From NCBI GenBank assembly GCA_934631005.1, contig CAKTXA010000014.1:1-62332 (forward strand): a stretch of DNA of 62,332 bases. The letters are read 5' to 3'. The notes beneath the pieces are model-generated. The model worked only from the letters and a program-made list of their open reading frames with translations. It made no database searches and was not told where the DNA came from. Positions within the stretch are counted from its first letter, which is position 1; each line of letters opens with the position of its first letter. A program made the translations under genes and the position numbers. Positions 1 to 9,166 of the stretch are shown here, piece after piece. Source of the stretch: an uncultured Oscillospiraceae bacterium. GTDB taxonomy: Bacteria; Bacillota; Clostridia; Oscillospirales; Oscillospiraceae.

Positions 1-76
1 TTTCGAGGAAAATCTACAGGCTGTAAAACTGTAAAGGATCATCCCGAACATTTTGTAAACAATCTGGGCTTGACAC

Positions 77-107
77 AAGCCCCGCCCCTACGTTACGACT
101 AAGAACG
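77..107. repeat. Fragment of the dispersed palindromic repeat (terminal module only)
   Basis: This stretch matches the right-hand terminal module of the large repeats found later in the window (compare 9071-9100 and 16362-16383), including CCCCTACGTTACGACTAAG. It is isolated downstream of the putP terminator. Nothing else is seen in bases 1-120. Confidence 0.6.
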
Positions 108-117
108 CACACCGGCA

Positions 118-152
118 TAAAAATTCCCCCGCCGGGGTTCCGGCGGGGGAAT
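118..152 (-). terminator. Rho-independent terminator of putP
   Basis: A 13 bp perfect GC-rich stem (ATTCCCCCGCCGG and its complement, 123-152) is followed on the minus strand by a T run at 122-118. It lies ten bases past the putP stop codon. Confidence 0.85.
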
Positions 153-161
153 GCTCATTCT

Positions 162-1724
162 TTACTCTACGGTTTTTGCGCGCTCGAATTCTTCCTGGAT
201 CTCGGCGGAGGGCTCCTTGGTGAGGAGGGAGACCACCACGATCAGGATGCAGGAGAAGAGGAACGCGGGCAGCAGCTCATAGATGCCCCAAAGGCCGCCG
301 AGCGGCTTGAGCACGAGCTTCCAGAAGAACACCATGCCGCCGCCGCCAACCATACCGGCGATGGCGCCGGCACGGGTGGTGCGCTTCCAGAACAGGGAGA
401 AGAGCACCAGCGGCCCGAAGGTCGCGCCAAAGCCAGCCCACGCGAACGACACGATGGTGAAGATGACGCTGTTTTCATCCAGCGCGATGAGCATACCGAT
501 GGCGGCCACCGCCAGCAGCGCGATGCGCGAGACGCGCATGACCTGCCGGTCGCTTGCGTCTTTCTTGAAAACGCCCTGATACAGGTTCTTGGAGAAGGCG
601 CTGGCGGCGATGAGCAGGTAGGAGTCGGACGAGCTGATCGTTGCGGCGAGGATGCCCGCCATCACGAGCCCCGCAAACAGCGGGTGCAGCAGCAGCTGCG
701 AGAGCACGACGAACACGTTTTCCGCCTGCGAGGCGGTATCCAGCGCCGTGGGCAGGAGCACGCGGCCCATCGTGCCGATGAACACGGCGGCGGCCAGCGA
801 GATGACGACCCAGACCGTTGCGATGCGGCGCGACTGCGTCAGCTCGCTCGTGCGGCGGATGGCGATGAACCGCAGCAGCACCTGCGGCATCCCGAAGTAG
901 CCGAGGCCCCACGCGACCTCGGAGAGGATGGAGAGCAGCGGATAGGACTCGGCGCTGCCGAACAGCGGCTGCCCGGCGGCGGAGAGCTGCTGCACACCGC
1001 TTGCATCCACCTGCGGGGTGGCCTTAAAGAAGAAGTCGAAGAAGCCGGGGATGGACTTCGCGTTCTCCACCACAGCGGCAAAGCCGCCCGCGGACGAAAC
1101 GCCCAGCACCAGCACCGTGACGAGCGCAAAGATCATCACGACCGCCTGCATGAAGTCAGACGCCGACTCAGCCAGGAAGCCGCCGAGGAACGTATACAGC
1201 AGCACGAACAGCGCGCCCACGACCATCATCAGCTGATAGTTCTGGCCGAACAGCTTGGAAAAGAGCTTGCCGCAGGTGACGAAGCAGCTGCCGGCATACA
1301 CGGCGAAGAACACCAGAATGAACACCGACGCGATGGTCATAATGACCTTTTTCTTCTCCCGGAAGCGGTTGGACAAAAAGTCCGGCACAGTGATGGCGTT
1401 GCCCGCGACGAGCGAATAGCGCCGCAGCGGCTTTGCCACGATCAGCCAGTTGAGGTAGGTGCCCACGGCAAGGCCGATGGCCGTCCACACCGCGCCGCTG
1501 ATGCCGCACCAGTACGCAACGCCCGGCAGGCCCATCAGCAGCCACCCGCTCATGTCGGAGGCCTCGGCGCTCATCGCCGCGACCCACGGGCCGAGCGTGC
1601 GCCCGCCGATAAAATAGTTTTCCGAGTTCTGATTGGCACGCTTTGCGAATGCCACGCCGATCCCGATGACGACGACCATGTAGCAGACCATGGCGATCAG
1701 GATCTGTACGGAATCTCCAGTCAT
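162..1724 (-). CDS. putP: Sodium/proline symporter (SSS family)
   Basis: A 520-residue protein of the sodium:solute symporter family that would import proline with Na+ across the cytoplasmic membrane. Its length is normal for PutP, and hydrophobic segments run throughout, starting with a first helix at residues 8-27. The early NYFIGGRTLGPW and SAEASDMSGWLLMGLPG stretches are the conserved PutP Na+/substrate region, and FLGGFLAESASDFMQA is also typical. The ATG at 1724 has an AGGAGAG Shine-Dalgarno. The gene is monocistronic, with its own promoter (1849-1877) and terminator, and is divergent from wecC. The family call is firm; proline rather than another solute is inferred from overall similarity. 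Confidence 0.93.
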   Translation of the reverse strand: MTGDSVQILIAMVCYMVVVIGIGVAFAKRANQNSENYFIGGRTLGPWVAAMSAEASDMSGWLLMGLPGVAYWCGISGAVWTAIGLAVGTYLNWLIVAKPLRRYSLVAGNAITVPDFLSNRFREKKKVIMTIASVFILVFFAVYAGSCFVTCGKLFSKLFGQNYQLMMVVGALFVLLYTFLGGFLAESASDFMQAVVMIFALVTVLVLGVSSAGGFAAVVENAKSIPGFFDFFFKATPQVDASGVQQLSAAGQPLFGSAESYPLLSILSEVAWGLGYFGMPQVLLRFIAIRRTSELTQSRRIATVWVVISLAAAVFIGTMGRVLLPTALDTASQAENVFVVLSQLLLHPLFAGLVMAGILAATISSSDSYLLIAASAFSKNLYQGVFKKDASDRQVMRVSRIALLAVAAIGMLIALDENSVIFTIVSFAWAGFGATFGPLVLFSLFWKRTTRAGAIAGMVGGGGMVFFWKLVLKPLGGLWGIYELLPAFLFSCILIVVVSLLTKEPSAEIQEEFERAKTVE

Positions 1725-1848
1725 AGCTTTTCTCTCCTCTTAAAAAACGTTGCCGCCATTTGCAGCACGGGCGGGCGCGGGCTGCAAAACACGCAGCCGA
1801 ACGTCCCAAGTTCCCGGTATAGACCGCAAACAGCAGCACTTTAATGTG

Positions 1849-1877
1849 ATTATAGCACAGCGCTTTACTGAGGACAA
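1849..1877 (-). promoter_or_regulatory. Sigma-70 type promoter of putP
   Basis: On the minus strand, TTGTCC (1877-1872) is followed after 17 bp by TATAAT (1854-1849). A TGC directly precedes the -10 box, making it an extended -10. It sits about 125 bp upstream of the putP ATG. Confidence 0.6.
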
Positions 1878-1926
1878 GTCAAAATTTCGCAATTTCCCGC
1901 TTTTTCTCGCGGAATGAAATATTCAG

Positions 1927-1955
1927 TTGAAAGATGAAGGATTTGGAGATATACT
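1927..1955 (+). promoter_or_regulatory. Sigma-70 type promoter of the wecC-wecB-rhaB run
   Basis: TTGAAA (1927-1932), a 17 bp spacer, then TATACT (1950-1955). A second overlapping TATACT lies at 1955-1960. It is 55 bp upstream of the wecC start. Confidence 0.6.
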
Positions 1956-2010
1956 ATACTTGAATATAATTGCCCGCATTATGCGCGGGCGAAAAGCAGA
2001 GGAGAACACA

Positions 2011-3219
2011 ATGGTCAATGTCATTGGTCTTGGCTATATCGGGCTGCCCACGGCGCTGATGCTCGCGTCGCACGGCGTGAAGGTCGTGGGCACGGATTAT
2101 AACGAGGCGCTGGTCAAAACGCTGCGCGCCGGGAAAACGACGTTTCAGGAAAAGGGGCTGGATGAGCTCTTTGCAAGCGCCCTCGCGGCGGGCATCGAGT
2201 TTACGAACAAATATCAGGTCACGGATACGTACATCGTCTCCGTCCCCACGCCCTACGACCCGTTCAGCAAAAAGGTGGACGCCAGGTTCGTGTGCGCCGC
2301 GGTGCAGGATGTGCTGCGCGTGTGCCCCGCGGGCGCGTGCGTGGTGATCGAATCGACGATCTCCCCCGGCACGATCGACCGCTTCGTCCGTCCGCTCATG
2401 GAAAAGTCGGGCAAGACCGTCTCGCTCGTGCACGCGCCGGAGCGCATCATCCCCGGCAACATGGTCTATGAGCTGCTGCACAACAACCGCACCATCGGCG
2501 CGGACGACCCCGCTGTGGGCGAAAAGGTGAAAAGCATCTACGCTTCGTTCTGTCAGGGGCAGATCGTGGTGACGGACATTCGCACAGCGGAGATGACGAA
2601 GGTCGTGGAAAATACGTTCCGCGCCGTCAACATCGCCTTTGCCAACGAGCTGGCGCAGATCTGCCGGCACGACGGCATGGACGTGCAGGAGATCATCCGC
2701 ATCTGCAATATGCACCCCCGCGTCAACATTCTGCAGCCCGGCCCCGGCGTGGGCGGGCACTGCATCTCGGTCGACCCGTGGTTTCTGGTCGGCGACTATC
2801 CGGCGCTCACCGCCGTCACAGGCGCGGCCATGCGCGTGAACGCCGCCATGCCCGAGTACGTCCTCGGCCGCATCCGCGACGTGATGGACGAGGTGGGGCT
2901 CACCGACCTTACGCGCGTGGGCCTGTACGGCCTGACGTATAAGGAAAATGTGGACGACTGCCGCGAATCGCCCACGCTGCAGCTTCTCGAGTGCCAGAAG
3001 CGCCACCTCGCCGCGCCGCTGAAGGTCTATGATCCGATGGTCTCGCGCGCGCTGGTGGAAAATCAGTATCACGATCTGGACGCGTTTTTGCGCGACGTCG
3101 ATCTGGTGGTCATCATGGTCGGGCACGATGAGATCAAGGCCAATATGGAAAAGCTCGCCGGAAAGACCGTGCTCGATACGCGCATGGTCTGCACGCTGCC
3201 GGGCGTTTACCGGCTGTAA
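2011..3219 (+). CDS. wecC: UDP-N-acetyl-D-mannosamine dehydrogenase
   Basis: A 402-residue nucleotide-sugar dehydrogenase that oxidises UDP-ManNAc at C6 to UDP-ManNAcA with two NAD+, for surface polysaccharide synthesis. The N-terminus MVNVIGLGYIGLPTA is the Rossmann dinucleotide site. The central GPGVGGHCISVDPWFL carries the catalytic Cys, and YGLTYKENVDDCRESP is the C-terminal UDP-binding region. The ATG at 2011 was chosen because AGAGGAG lies 7 bases upstream; an in-frame ATG at 1927 sits inside the promoter. The 11-base gap to wecB, the enzyme making its substrate, supports WecC over a UDP-glucose dehydrogenase. Confidence 0.88.
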   Translation: MVNVIGLGYIGLPTALMLASHGVKVVGTDYNEALVKTLRAGKTTFQEKGLDELFASALAAGIEFTNKYQVTDTYIVSVPTPYDPFSKKVDARFVCAAVQDVLRVCPAGACVVIESTISPGTIDRFVRPLMEKSGKTVSLVHAPERIIPGNMVYELLHNNRTIGADDPAVGEKVKSIYASFCQGQIVVTDIRTAEMTKVVENTFRAVNIAFANELAQICRHDGMDVQEIIRICNMHPRVNILQPGPGVGGHCISVDPWFLVGDYPALTAVTGAAMRVNAAMPEYVLGRIRDVMDEVGLTDLTRVGLYGLTYKENVDDCRESPTLQLLECQKRHLAAPLKVYDPMVSRALVENQYHDLDAFLRDVDLVVIMVGHDEIKANMEKLAGKTVLDTRMVCTLPGVYRL

Positions 3220-3230
3220 GGAGAGACAAC

Positions 3231-4340
3231 ATGAAAACTGTCATGCTGGTATTCGGCACCCGCCCCGAGGCGATCAAAATGTGCCCGCTGGTGAACGAGC
3301 TCAAAACGCGCGAGGGCATAAAAACCGTCGTCTGCGTTACGGGGCAGCACCGGCAGATGCTCGATCAGGTGCTCGCCGCGTTCGGCGTGGAGCCGGACTA
3401 CGATCTGTCCATTATGAAGGATAAGCAGACCCTGTTCGACATCACCACGAACATCTTAAACCGCATCAAAAGCGTGCTGGAGGAGGTCCGGCCCGACGTC
3501 GTGCTCGTCCACGGCGACACGTCCACCACCTTCGTGACCGCGCTGGCCTGCTTCTATCTGCAGATCCCCGTGGGCCACGTGGAGGCGGGGCTGCGGACGT
3601 ATAATATCTACTCGCCCTATCCCGAGGAATTTAACCGGCAGGCGGTCAGTATCATTTCGCAGTACAACTTCGCGCCCACGGCGCGCGCGCGGGAGAATCT
3701 GCTGCGCGAGGGAAAGCGCGAGAGCACCATCTTCGTCACCGGCAACACCGCCATCGACGCTTTGCAGACGACCGTCCGCGCCGACTATACGCACCCGGAG
3801 CTTTCCTGGGCGCAGGGCAGCCGCCTCATCGTCATCACCGCGCACCGGCGCGAAAATTTAGGCGAGCCCATGCACCATATGTTCCGCGCCATCCGCCGCA
3901 TTATGGACGAGCACCCCGACGTCAAGGCCATCTACCCCATCCACATGAACCCCGTGGTGCGGCAGGCGGCGGACGAAGAGCTGCGCGGCTGTGACCGCAT
4001 CCATATCATCGAGCCCCTGGAGGTGCTGGACTTCCACAACCTCCTCGCCCGCAGCTATCTCATCCTCACCGACAGCGGCGGCATTCAGGAGGAGGCGCCG
4101 TCGCTCGGCAAGCCCGTGCTCGTCATGCGCGACACGACCGAGCGCCCCGAGGGCATCGACGCCGGAACGCTCCGGCTGGTGGGCACGGATGAGGACGTCA
4201 TCTACCGTAACTTTAAGCAGCTGCTGGAGGATGCGGACGCCTATCAGGCCATGGCGCACGCCAGCAACCCCTATGGCGACGGGCGCGCCTGCCGCCGCAT
4301 CGCGGACATTCTGGAATATGGACACGTCACGTTTTCGTGA
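3231..4340 (+). CDS. wecB: UDP-N-acetylglucosamine 2-epimerase (non-hydrolysing)
   Basis: A 369-residue enzyme converting UDP-GlcNAc to UDP-ManNAc in the cytoplasm. Family signatures are FGTRPEAIKMCPL at the N-terminus, VHGDTSTTF, GHVEAGLRTYNIYSPYPEEFNR, ITAHRRENLG and the C-terminal LTDSGGIQEEAPSLGKPVLVMRDTTERPE. Length is as expected (about 370). It follows wecC by 11 bases with a GGAGAG ribosome site. Together the two genes would make UDP-ManNAcA for a capsule, teichuronic acid or similar polymer; no glycosyltransferase is nearby. Confidence 0.93.
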   Translation: MKTVMLVFGTRPEAIKMCPLVNELKTREGIKTVVCVTGQHRQMLDQVLAAFGVEPDYDLSIMKDKQTLFDITTNILNRIKSVLEEVRPDVVLVHGDTSTTFVTALACFYLQIPVGHVEAGLRTYNIYSPYPEEFNRQAVSIISQYNFAPTARARENLLREGKRESTIFVTGNTAIDALQTTVRADYTHPELSWAQGSRLIVITAHRRENLGEPMHHMFRAIRRIMDEHPDVKAIYPIHMNPVVRQAADEELRGCDRIHIIEPLEVLDFHNLLARSYLILTDSGGIQEEAPSLGKPVLVMRDTTERPEGIDAGTLRLVGTDEDVIYRNFKQLLEDADAYQAMAHASNPYGDGRACRRIADILEYGHVTFS

Positions 4341-4361
4341 CAGAGAGTAAAGGAGGTACCC

Positions 4362-5831
4362 ATGCGCAATCTACTGGCATTCGACCTCGGCGCGTCGAAC
4401 GGACGCGCGATCCTGGGGCAGTTTGACGGCGAGAGGATCGTCATGCGCGAGCTGCACCGCTTTGAAAACAACTACATCGAGATGAACGGCGTGTTCTACT
4501 GGGATCTGCCGTATCTCTACAGCCAGCTCAAGCAGGGGCTGCTCGCGTTCAAACAGGCGGACGTGGGCGAGCTGGACTGCTTCGGCATCGACACGTGGGG
4601 CGTGGATTTTGGCCTTCTTGACCGCAACGACCATCTCCTTTCCATCCCCCGCGCCTACCGCTACGCGGTGGACGACGACTTCCGCGAGACGTGGAAGGTT
4701 GTGGATTTCCCCACGCTCTTTGCCCGCACGGGCGTCGCCAATCAGAATTTCAATACCCTCTATCAGCTCTACCGCCGCAAGCGCGAGGGCGACGTGGCGC
4801 TGGAAAACGCCGAGACGCTGCTGTTTATGCCGGATCTTCTCGGCTTTTTGCTCACAGGCGAAAAGAAGTCGGAGTACACCGAGGTCACGACCGGCATGAT
4901 CTATGACCCCACCGCGAAGGACTACGACTGGAAAACGATCGACGCGCTCGGCCTGCCGCGCAAAATTTTCACCCCTATGGACCGGGCCGGTCAGCTGCGC
5001 GGCCATCTCCGCCCGGAGCTTGCCGCGGAGCTGGGCCTGAACCGCGCGCACTTTGCCGCCGTGGGCACGCACGACACGGCCTCCGCCGTGGCGGCGATCC
5101 CCGGCGAGGGGAGCTTCGCCTTCCTCTCCAGCGGCACGTGGTCGCTGTTCGGCACGGAGACGGACGCGCCGCTTTTGACCGACGCTGTGCGCGAGGCGAA
5201 TTTCTCCAACGAGGGCACCATTCAGGGTGGCTTCCGTCCGCTCAAGAATATCATGGGCCTGTGGCTCATTCAGGAGTGCCGCCGCGACTGGCAGAAGGCG
5301 GGACAAAACCTGAGCTGGAACGAAATCGTCAAGCAGGCGGAACAGGCTGAGCCGATGCGCACCGTCATCGACCCCGACTACGGCGAATTTTTCGCCGGCG
5401 GGCAGATGGTGGAGAAAATTCAGGCCTTCGCCCGCCGCTCAGCTCAGCCCGTGCCCGAGACCGTCGGGCAGATCGCCCGCTGCATCTATGAGTCGCTCGC
5501 GCTCAAGTACCGCTGGGCGCTCGAGCGGCTGGAGGAGATCACGGGCCGGCGCATCGAGCAGCTCAACATCGTCGGCGGCGGCATCCAGAACCGGATGCTC
5601 GACCAGTTCGTCGCCGATTCCATCGACCGCCCCGTCGTCACCGGGCCCATCGAGGGCGCGGCCATCGGCAATCTCCTCGCGCAGGCCATGGCGCTGGGCG
5701 ATATTCAGGACATTTCCGAGCTGCGTGCCGTCGTGCGCCGCTCCGAGCCGGTCGAGCGCTGGACACCGCACCACACCGCGCTTTGGGAGGACGGCTACCG
5801 CCGCCTGCTCGCGCTTCTGGAAAAAGCGTAA
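4362..5831 (+). CDS. rhaB: Rhamnulokinase (FGGY family)
   Basis: A 489-residue FGGY carbohydrate kinase that would phosphorylate L-rhamnulose with ATP. The N-terminal phosphate-binding stretch FDLGASNGRAILG, FGIDTWGVDFGLLD and PRAYR are RhaB-like. FLSSGTWSLFGTE and NIVGGGIQNRMLDQFVADS form the ATPase-fold C-terminal lobe. It is preceded by AAAGGAGGTACCC and starts 21 bases after wecB, so it is probably cotranscribed, although rhamnose catabolism and UDP-ManNAcA synthesis are not an obvious pathway pair. No rhaA or rhaD is in the window. The substrate is assigned by similarity. Confidence 0.85.
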   Translation: MRNLLAFDLGASNGRAILGQFDGERIVMRELHRFENNYIEMNGVFYWDLPYLYSQLKQGLLAFKQADVGELDCFGIDTWGVDFGLLDRNDHLLSIPRAYRYAVDDDFRETWKVVDFPTLFARTGVANQNFNTLYQLYRRKREGDVALENAETLLFMPDLLGFLLTGEKKSEYTEVTTGMIYDPTAKDYDWKTIDALGLPRKIFTPMDRAGQLRGHLRPELAAELGLNRAHFAAVGTHDTASAVAAIPGEGSFAFLSSGTWSLFGTETDAPLLTDAVREANFSNEGTIQGGFRPLKNIMGLWLIQECRRDWQKAGQNLSWNEIVKQAEQAEPMRTVIDPDYGEFFAGGQMVEKIQAFARRSAQPVPETVGQIARCIYESLALKYRWALERLEEITGRRIEQLNIVGGGIQNRMLDQFVADSIDRPVVTGPIEGAAIGNLLAQAMALGDIQDISELRAVVRRSEPVERWTPHHTALWEDGYRRLLALLEKA

Positions 5832-5838
5832 ATAACGG

Positions 5839-5867
5839 TTGAGTCTGCGCAAAAAACGTTGTATACT
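5839..5867 (+). promoter_or_regulatory. Sigma-70 type promoter of pta
   Basis: TTGAGT (5839-5844), a 17 bp spacer and TATACT (5862-5867), 45 bp upstream of the pta ATG. Confidence 0.65.
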
Positions 5868-5911
5868 AAAAACACATATTGCGAAACGACGCAAAATTGG
5901 AGGTACATAGT

Positions 5912-6928
5912 ATGTTCACCAAACTGATCGACGCACTCAAAGCTACCCGCCGCACCATCGTCTTTACCGAAGGCCCCGACGCCCGTATCCTCGAGGCGGC
6001 CAGCCGCCTGCTGAAGGAGGATCTGATGGACGTCATCCTCATCGGCAAGGAAGCTGAGGTGAAGGCCGCTGCGGAAAAGGGCAATTTCTGCATCTGCAAG
6101 GCCACCATCATCGACCCGGCCACCTATGACGGCATGGACGGGATGGTCGCGAAAATGGTCGAGCTGCGCAAGGGCAAGATGTCCGAGGAGGACTGCCGCG
6201 CGGCGCTGGCCAAGGGCAACTATTTCGGCACGATGCTCGTGAAGATGGGCAAGGCCGACGCGCTGCTCGGCGGCGCGACCTATTCCACGGCCGACACCGT
6301 CCGTCCGGCGCTGCAGCTGGTCAAGACCCGCAAGGGCGCGCACCTCGTCTCCTCCTGCTTCATCCTCTGCCGCGAGGGCAAGGACGGCGCGCAGGAAAAA
6401 TACTGCATGGGCGACTGCGCCATCAACATCGACTATCCCGACACGCTCGATAAGGCCACCGGCGAGGTGACGTTCTCCGGCGCGCAGAAGCTGGCGGAGG
6501 TCGCCATCGAGTCCGCGCGCACTGCGCAGTTCTTCGGCATTGACCCGAAGGTCGCCATGCTGAGCTTCTCCACCAAGGGCAGCGGCAAGGGCGGCACGGT
6601 CGCGCTGTCTGCCGAGGCCACGAAGATCGCCAAGGAGCTCGCGCCTGAGCTTGCCATCGACGGAGAAATGCAGTTTGACGCCGCAGTCTCCCCGGTCGTC
6701 GGCCAGCTGAAGTTCCCCGGCTCCAAGGTCGCGGGCTACGCGAACACGTTCATCTTCCCGTGCATCGAGGCGGGCAATATCGGCTACAAGATCGCGCAGC
6801 GTCTGGGCGGCTTTGAGGCCTACGGCCCCATCCTGCAGGGCCTGAACGCCCCCATCAACGACCTCTCCCGCGGCTGCAACGCCGACGAGGTCTACAAAAT
6901 GGCCATCATCACGGCAGGCATGGCCTAA
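5912..6928 (+). CDS. pta: Phosphate acetyltransferase
   Basis: A 338-residue short-form Pta, which interconverts acetyl-CoA and acetyl phosphate for acetate formation and ATP gain. FTEGPDARILEAASRL opens the protein, and the family block GGATYSTADTVRPALQLVKT leads into KGSGKGG and the C-terminal NDLSRGCNADEVYKM. The ATG at 5912 follows TTGGAGG at 8 bases; an upstream in-frame ATG at 5879 has no ribosome site and lies just past the -10 box. Acetate kinase is not in the window. With fhs, fchA and folD it fits acetate/formate C1 metabolism. Confidence 0.93.
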   Translation: MFTKLIDALKATRRTIVFTEGPDARILEAASRLLKEDLMDVILIGKEAEVKAAAEKGNFCICKATIIDPATYDGMDGMVAKMVELRKGKMSEEDCRAALAKGNYFGTMLVKMGKADALLGGATYSTADTVRPALQLVKTRKGAHLVSSCFILCREGKDGAQEKYCMGDCAINIDYPDTLDKATGEVTFSGAQKLAEVAIESARTAQFFGIDPKVAMLSFSTKGSGKGGTVALSAEATKIAKELAPELAIDGEMQFDAAVSPVVGQLKFPGSKVAGYANTFIFPCIEAGNIGYKIAQRLGGFEAYGPILQGLNAPINDLSRGCNADEVYKMAIITAGMA

Positions 6929-6929
6929 C

Positions 6930-7232
6930 GGCCCCAAACGAAACCCGCTTCGCTGGGCTTTCGTTTGGAAAAGCTTGCACTCTGCGCGCGCATAATTTTT
7001 CGTGCAGGCACGAAAAATTCCACACTTGCAGAGCGGGCAGTATTTTTGCCGACGCGCATGTCGCCGGCAAAAATGATCCAAATTTATTTTCGCCTGCGGG
7101 CGAAAACTCTGCAAGGCTTTGTTTTTGCGCTCGTAAGCAAGGCTGCTGCAAACGTGCTGCTGCTTCATAGGTCCCTCACGCGACCTGAACAAAAACTTCG
7201 TGGGAATGCCGGATTCGGCATTCCCACATTTT
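6930..7232. repeat. Cluster of five hairpins in the pta-MATE gap
   Basis: This 320 bp gap has no convincing gene. It holds consecutive perfect or near-perfect inverted repeats: CCAAACGAAA with its complement (about 6934-6967); ATTTTTCGTGC with its complement; ATTTTTGCCG with its complement across a 12-13 nt loop; TTTTCGCC with its complement; and TGGGAATGCCG with its complement (7201-7226). The last is followed by a T run and fits a pta terminator. The arms of several carry A/T runs, so each could terminate on either strand. Confidence 0.6.
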
Positions 7233-7248
7233 TACCTCGGAGAATTTT

Positions 7249-8661
7249 ATGAAGCTTTCAAATTACCTGGGCGATAAGCCCTTCTGGCGCGTGGCGCTGC
7301 GGCTGGCGCTGCCGGTGTCCATCCAGAACGTGCTCTCCAGCTCCTTCCAGCTCGTCGATACGATGATGGTCTCGCGGCTGGGGGACGTGGTGCTCTCCGC
7401 CGTCGGCATGGCGGCGCAGTGGGGCTGGCTGTGTATGCTGCTGGGCTTCGGGCTGTGCTCGGGCATGAGCGTGTTCGTCTCGCAGTACTGGGGCGTCAAG
7501 GACTTAAAAGGCATCCGCCGCGTGCTCGGCATGGGGCTTTTGAGCTGCCTGGTCGTGTCGCTCCTCTTCCTGGGCGTGGCGCTCGCGTCGCCGCGCTGGG
7601 TCATCGGACTGTTCAACAAAGACCCCGCCGTCATCGAGGCCGGCAGCCAGTATCTCTCCATCGTCTGCTTCTCGTATCCGGCGGTGGCGCTGATGAATGT
7701 GCTCTCGTCGGTGCTGCGCAACACCGAGCGCGTGAAGCTGCCGATGTACGTCGCCGCGATCACCACGGTGGTGAACGCATTTGTGGACTACGGCCTGATC
7801 AACGGCGCGTTCGGGATGCCGCGCATGGGTGTGGCGGGCGCGGCGCTGGCCACGTGCATCTCCTCATGGCTGGGGCCGATCCTGGTGCTCGTCTTCTCGG
7901 CAGTCAGGAAAAACATCCTGTCCGGGCCCATCCGCGAGCTGACGCGCTTTGGACTCAAAAACTTCGGCGCGTTCTGCGCCCGCGCCCTGCCTGTAATGGG
8001 CAACGAGGGCCTCTGGGCGCTTGGGATGCTGGCGCTCAACATGGTCTATTCCAACATGGGCTATGAATATTACGCTGGCATGACCATCTTTAAGACGTTT
8101 TCCGAGCTTGCCTTCGCATTTTACGTGGGCATGGGCAGCGCCTGTGTCATCATGGTCGGCAAGTCCATCGGCAGCGGCAAGATCCGCCGCGGCGTGGAGG
8201 ATGCGCGGCGCTTTTCCGTGCTGGTGCCGCTGCTGGGCGTTGTGATCGGTGGCCTGATGGTCCTGCTGCGGCATCCGCTGGTGTCGATCTTCTCCACGGG
8301 CGAGACGCTTTCCACCGTGACGCTGGAAACGGCGCTGGCTGTGACGGTGTTCTGTTCGGCGGAGGTCTGTCTGCGAAACATCCCGTATGTTCAGGTCGTG
8401 GGCGTGTTCCGCTCCGGCGGCGATACGCTCACGGGGATGTTCTTTGACCTCGGCGCGCTGTGGCTGGTGGCCATCCCGCTGACGCTGCTGGCGGCCAATG
8501 TGCTGCACCTGCCGTTCCTCGCCGTGGTCGCTGTTGCGTATTTGGGTGAGGATATTCCAAAATGTATTTTGTGCCTACGTTATTTCCGCTCCATGAAATG
8601 GCTCCGCCCCGTCACCCCCGAGGGTCAGGCCGGGCTGGCGCAGTGGAAAGAAGAGAAATAA
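7249..8661 (+). CDS. MATE family efflux transporter
   Basis: A 470-residue multidrug/toxin extrusion protein with about 12 hydrophobic segments in two related halves. Each half opens with the typical LALPVSIQNVLSSSFQLVDTMMVSRLG-like region (residues 17-45), and GWLCMLLGFGLCSGMSVFVSQYWG follows. Such pumps export cations or drugs using Na+ or H+ gradients. The ATG at 7249 follows CGGAGAA. The gene stands alone, with a terminator on each side. Substrate unknown. A second MATE gene lies at 58233. Confidence 0.9.
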   Translation: MKLSNYLGDKPFWRVALRLALPVSIQNVLSSSFQLVDTMMVSRLGDVVLSAVGMAAQWGWLCMLLGFGLCSGMSVFVSQYWGVKDLKGIRRVLGMGLLSCLVVSLLFLGVALASPRWVIGLFNKDPAVIEAGSQYLSIVCFSYPAVALMNVLSSVLRNTERVKLPMYVAAITTVVNAFVDYGLINGAFGMPRMGVAGAALATCISSWLGPILVLVFSAVRKNILSGPIRELTRFGLKNFGAFCARALPVMGNEGLWALGMLALNMVYSNMGYEYYAGMTIFKTFSELAFAFYVGMGSACVIMVGKSIGSGKIRRGVEDARRFSVLVPLLGVVIGGLMVLLRHPLVSIFSTGETLSTVTLETALAVTVFCSAEVCLRNIPYVQVVGVFRSGGDTLTGMFFDLGALWLVAIPLTLLAANVLHLPFLAVVAVAYLGEDIPKCILCLRYFRSMKWLRPVTPEGQAGLAQWKEEK

Positions 8662-8664
8662 AAC

Positions 8665-8698
8665 AAGCCCGGCGGCAAAAGCCGCCGGGCGTTTTGTT
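8665..8698 (+). terminator. Terminator after the MATE gene
   Basis: A GCCCGGCGGC stem with an AAAA loop and its complement (8668-8691), followed by GTTTTGTT. It begins directly after the stop codon and is flanked by AACA/TGTT, so it may work in both directions. Confidence 0.8.
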
Positions 8699-8716
8699 AT
8701 AGCAAAAGGTCCGCTC

Positions 8717-9150
8717 TTCGTCGTAATGTAGGGGAGGGGCTTGCCCCTCCCGCTGGTTGGCAGCCGTGGTATTTGCACGCACCGCGGAGCGGGATGCACC
8801 CCTTGCCTTCCCCTCAGGGCCGATTCCCCCTATCAGGGGGAAATGTCCCGAAGGGACAAAGAGGGTAGGGACAGGTGCCCCCGAAGGGGGCGGATGAGGG
8901 CCGGGGAGCACTGATGGATAGCTTAGCAGTTGTTCCAAAACGCGACTGCTCCCCGGCCCTCATCAGTCTGCTCCGCTAACGCTCCGCAGCCAGCTTCCCC
9001 CAGGGGAAGCCAAGGGGCCTCCAGCGAATCGGCACTGCCTCAAAAGTACGGCAGTGCTTCCCAGCGGGAGGGGCAAGCCCCTCCCCTACGTTACGACTAA
9101 GAGATCGGTGCACCCGAAAGGGCCGATGTGGTCATCGGCCCCTACAGGGA
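8717..9150. repeat. Large palindromic repeat, copy 1 (complete)
   Basis: Terminal modules in inverted orientation lie at 8717-8753 and 9061-9100, each containing the hairpin GGGGAGGGGC/GCCCCTCCC next to TCGTAA(C/T)GTA. Inside are stacked hairpins and an inner inverted pair, GATGAGGGCCGGGGAGCA (8894-8911) and its complement (8949-8966), around a loop of about 40 bases. A GGGCCGATG/CATCGGCCC hairpin is appended at 9121-9144. All long ORFs here are translations of palindromes. Related blocks occur six more times in the window. Confidence 0.9.
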
Positions 9151-9166
9151 TTTTCACGATTCACGT

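Noticed and set aside
684..1844. 386-residue ORF opposite putP, and similar long ORFs opposite most GC-rich genes
   Set aside because: Antisense shadows caused by high GC at third positions; rich in His/Arg/Ala without domains, while the opposite strand encodes recognised proteins.
8612..8938. ORFs of the type PTLFVPSGHFPLIGGIGPEG, recurring in several places
   Set aside because: They translate the palindromic repeat family on either strand; the recurrence comes from the DNA repeat, with no ribosome sites or codon bias.
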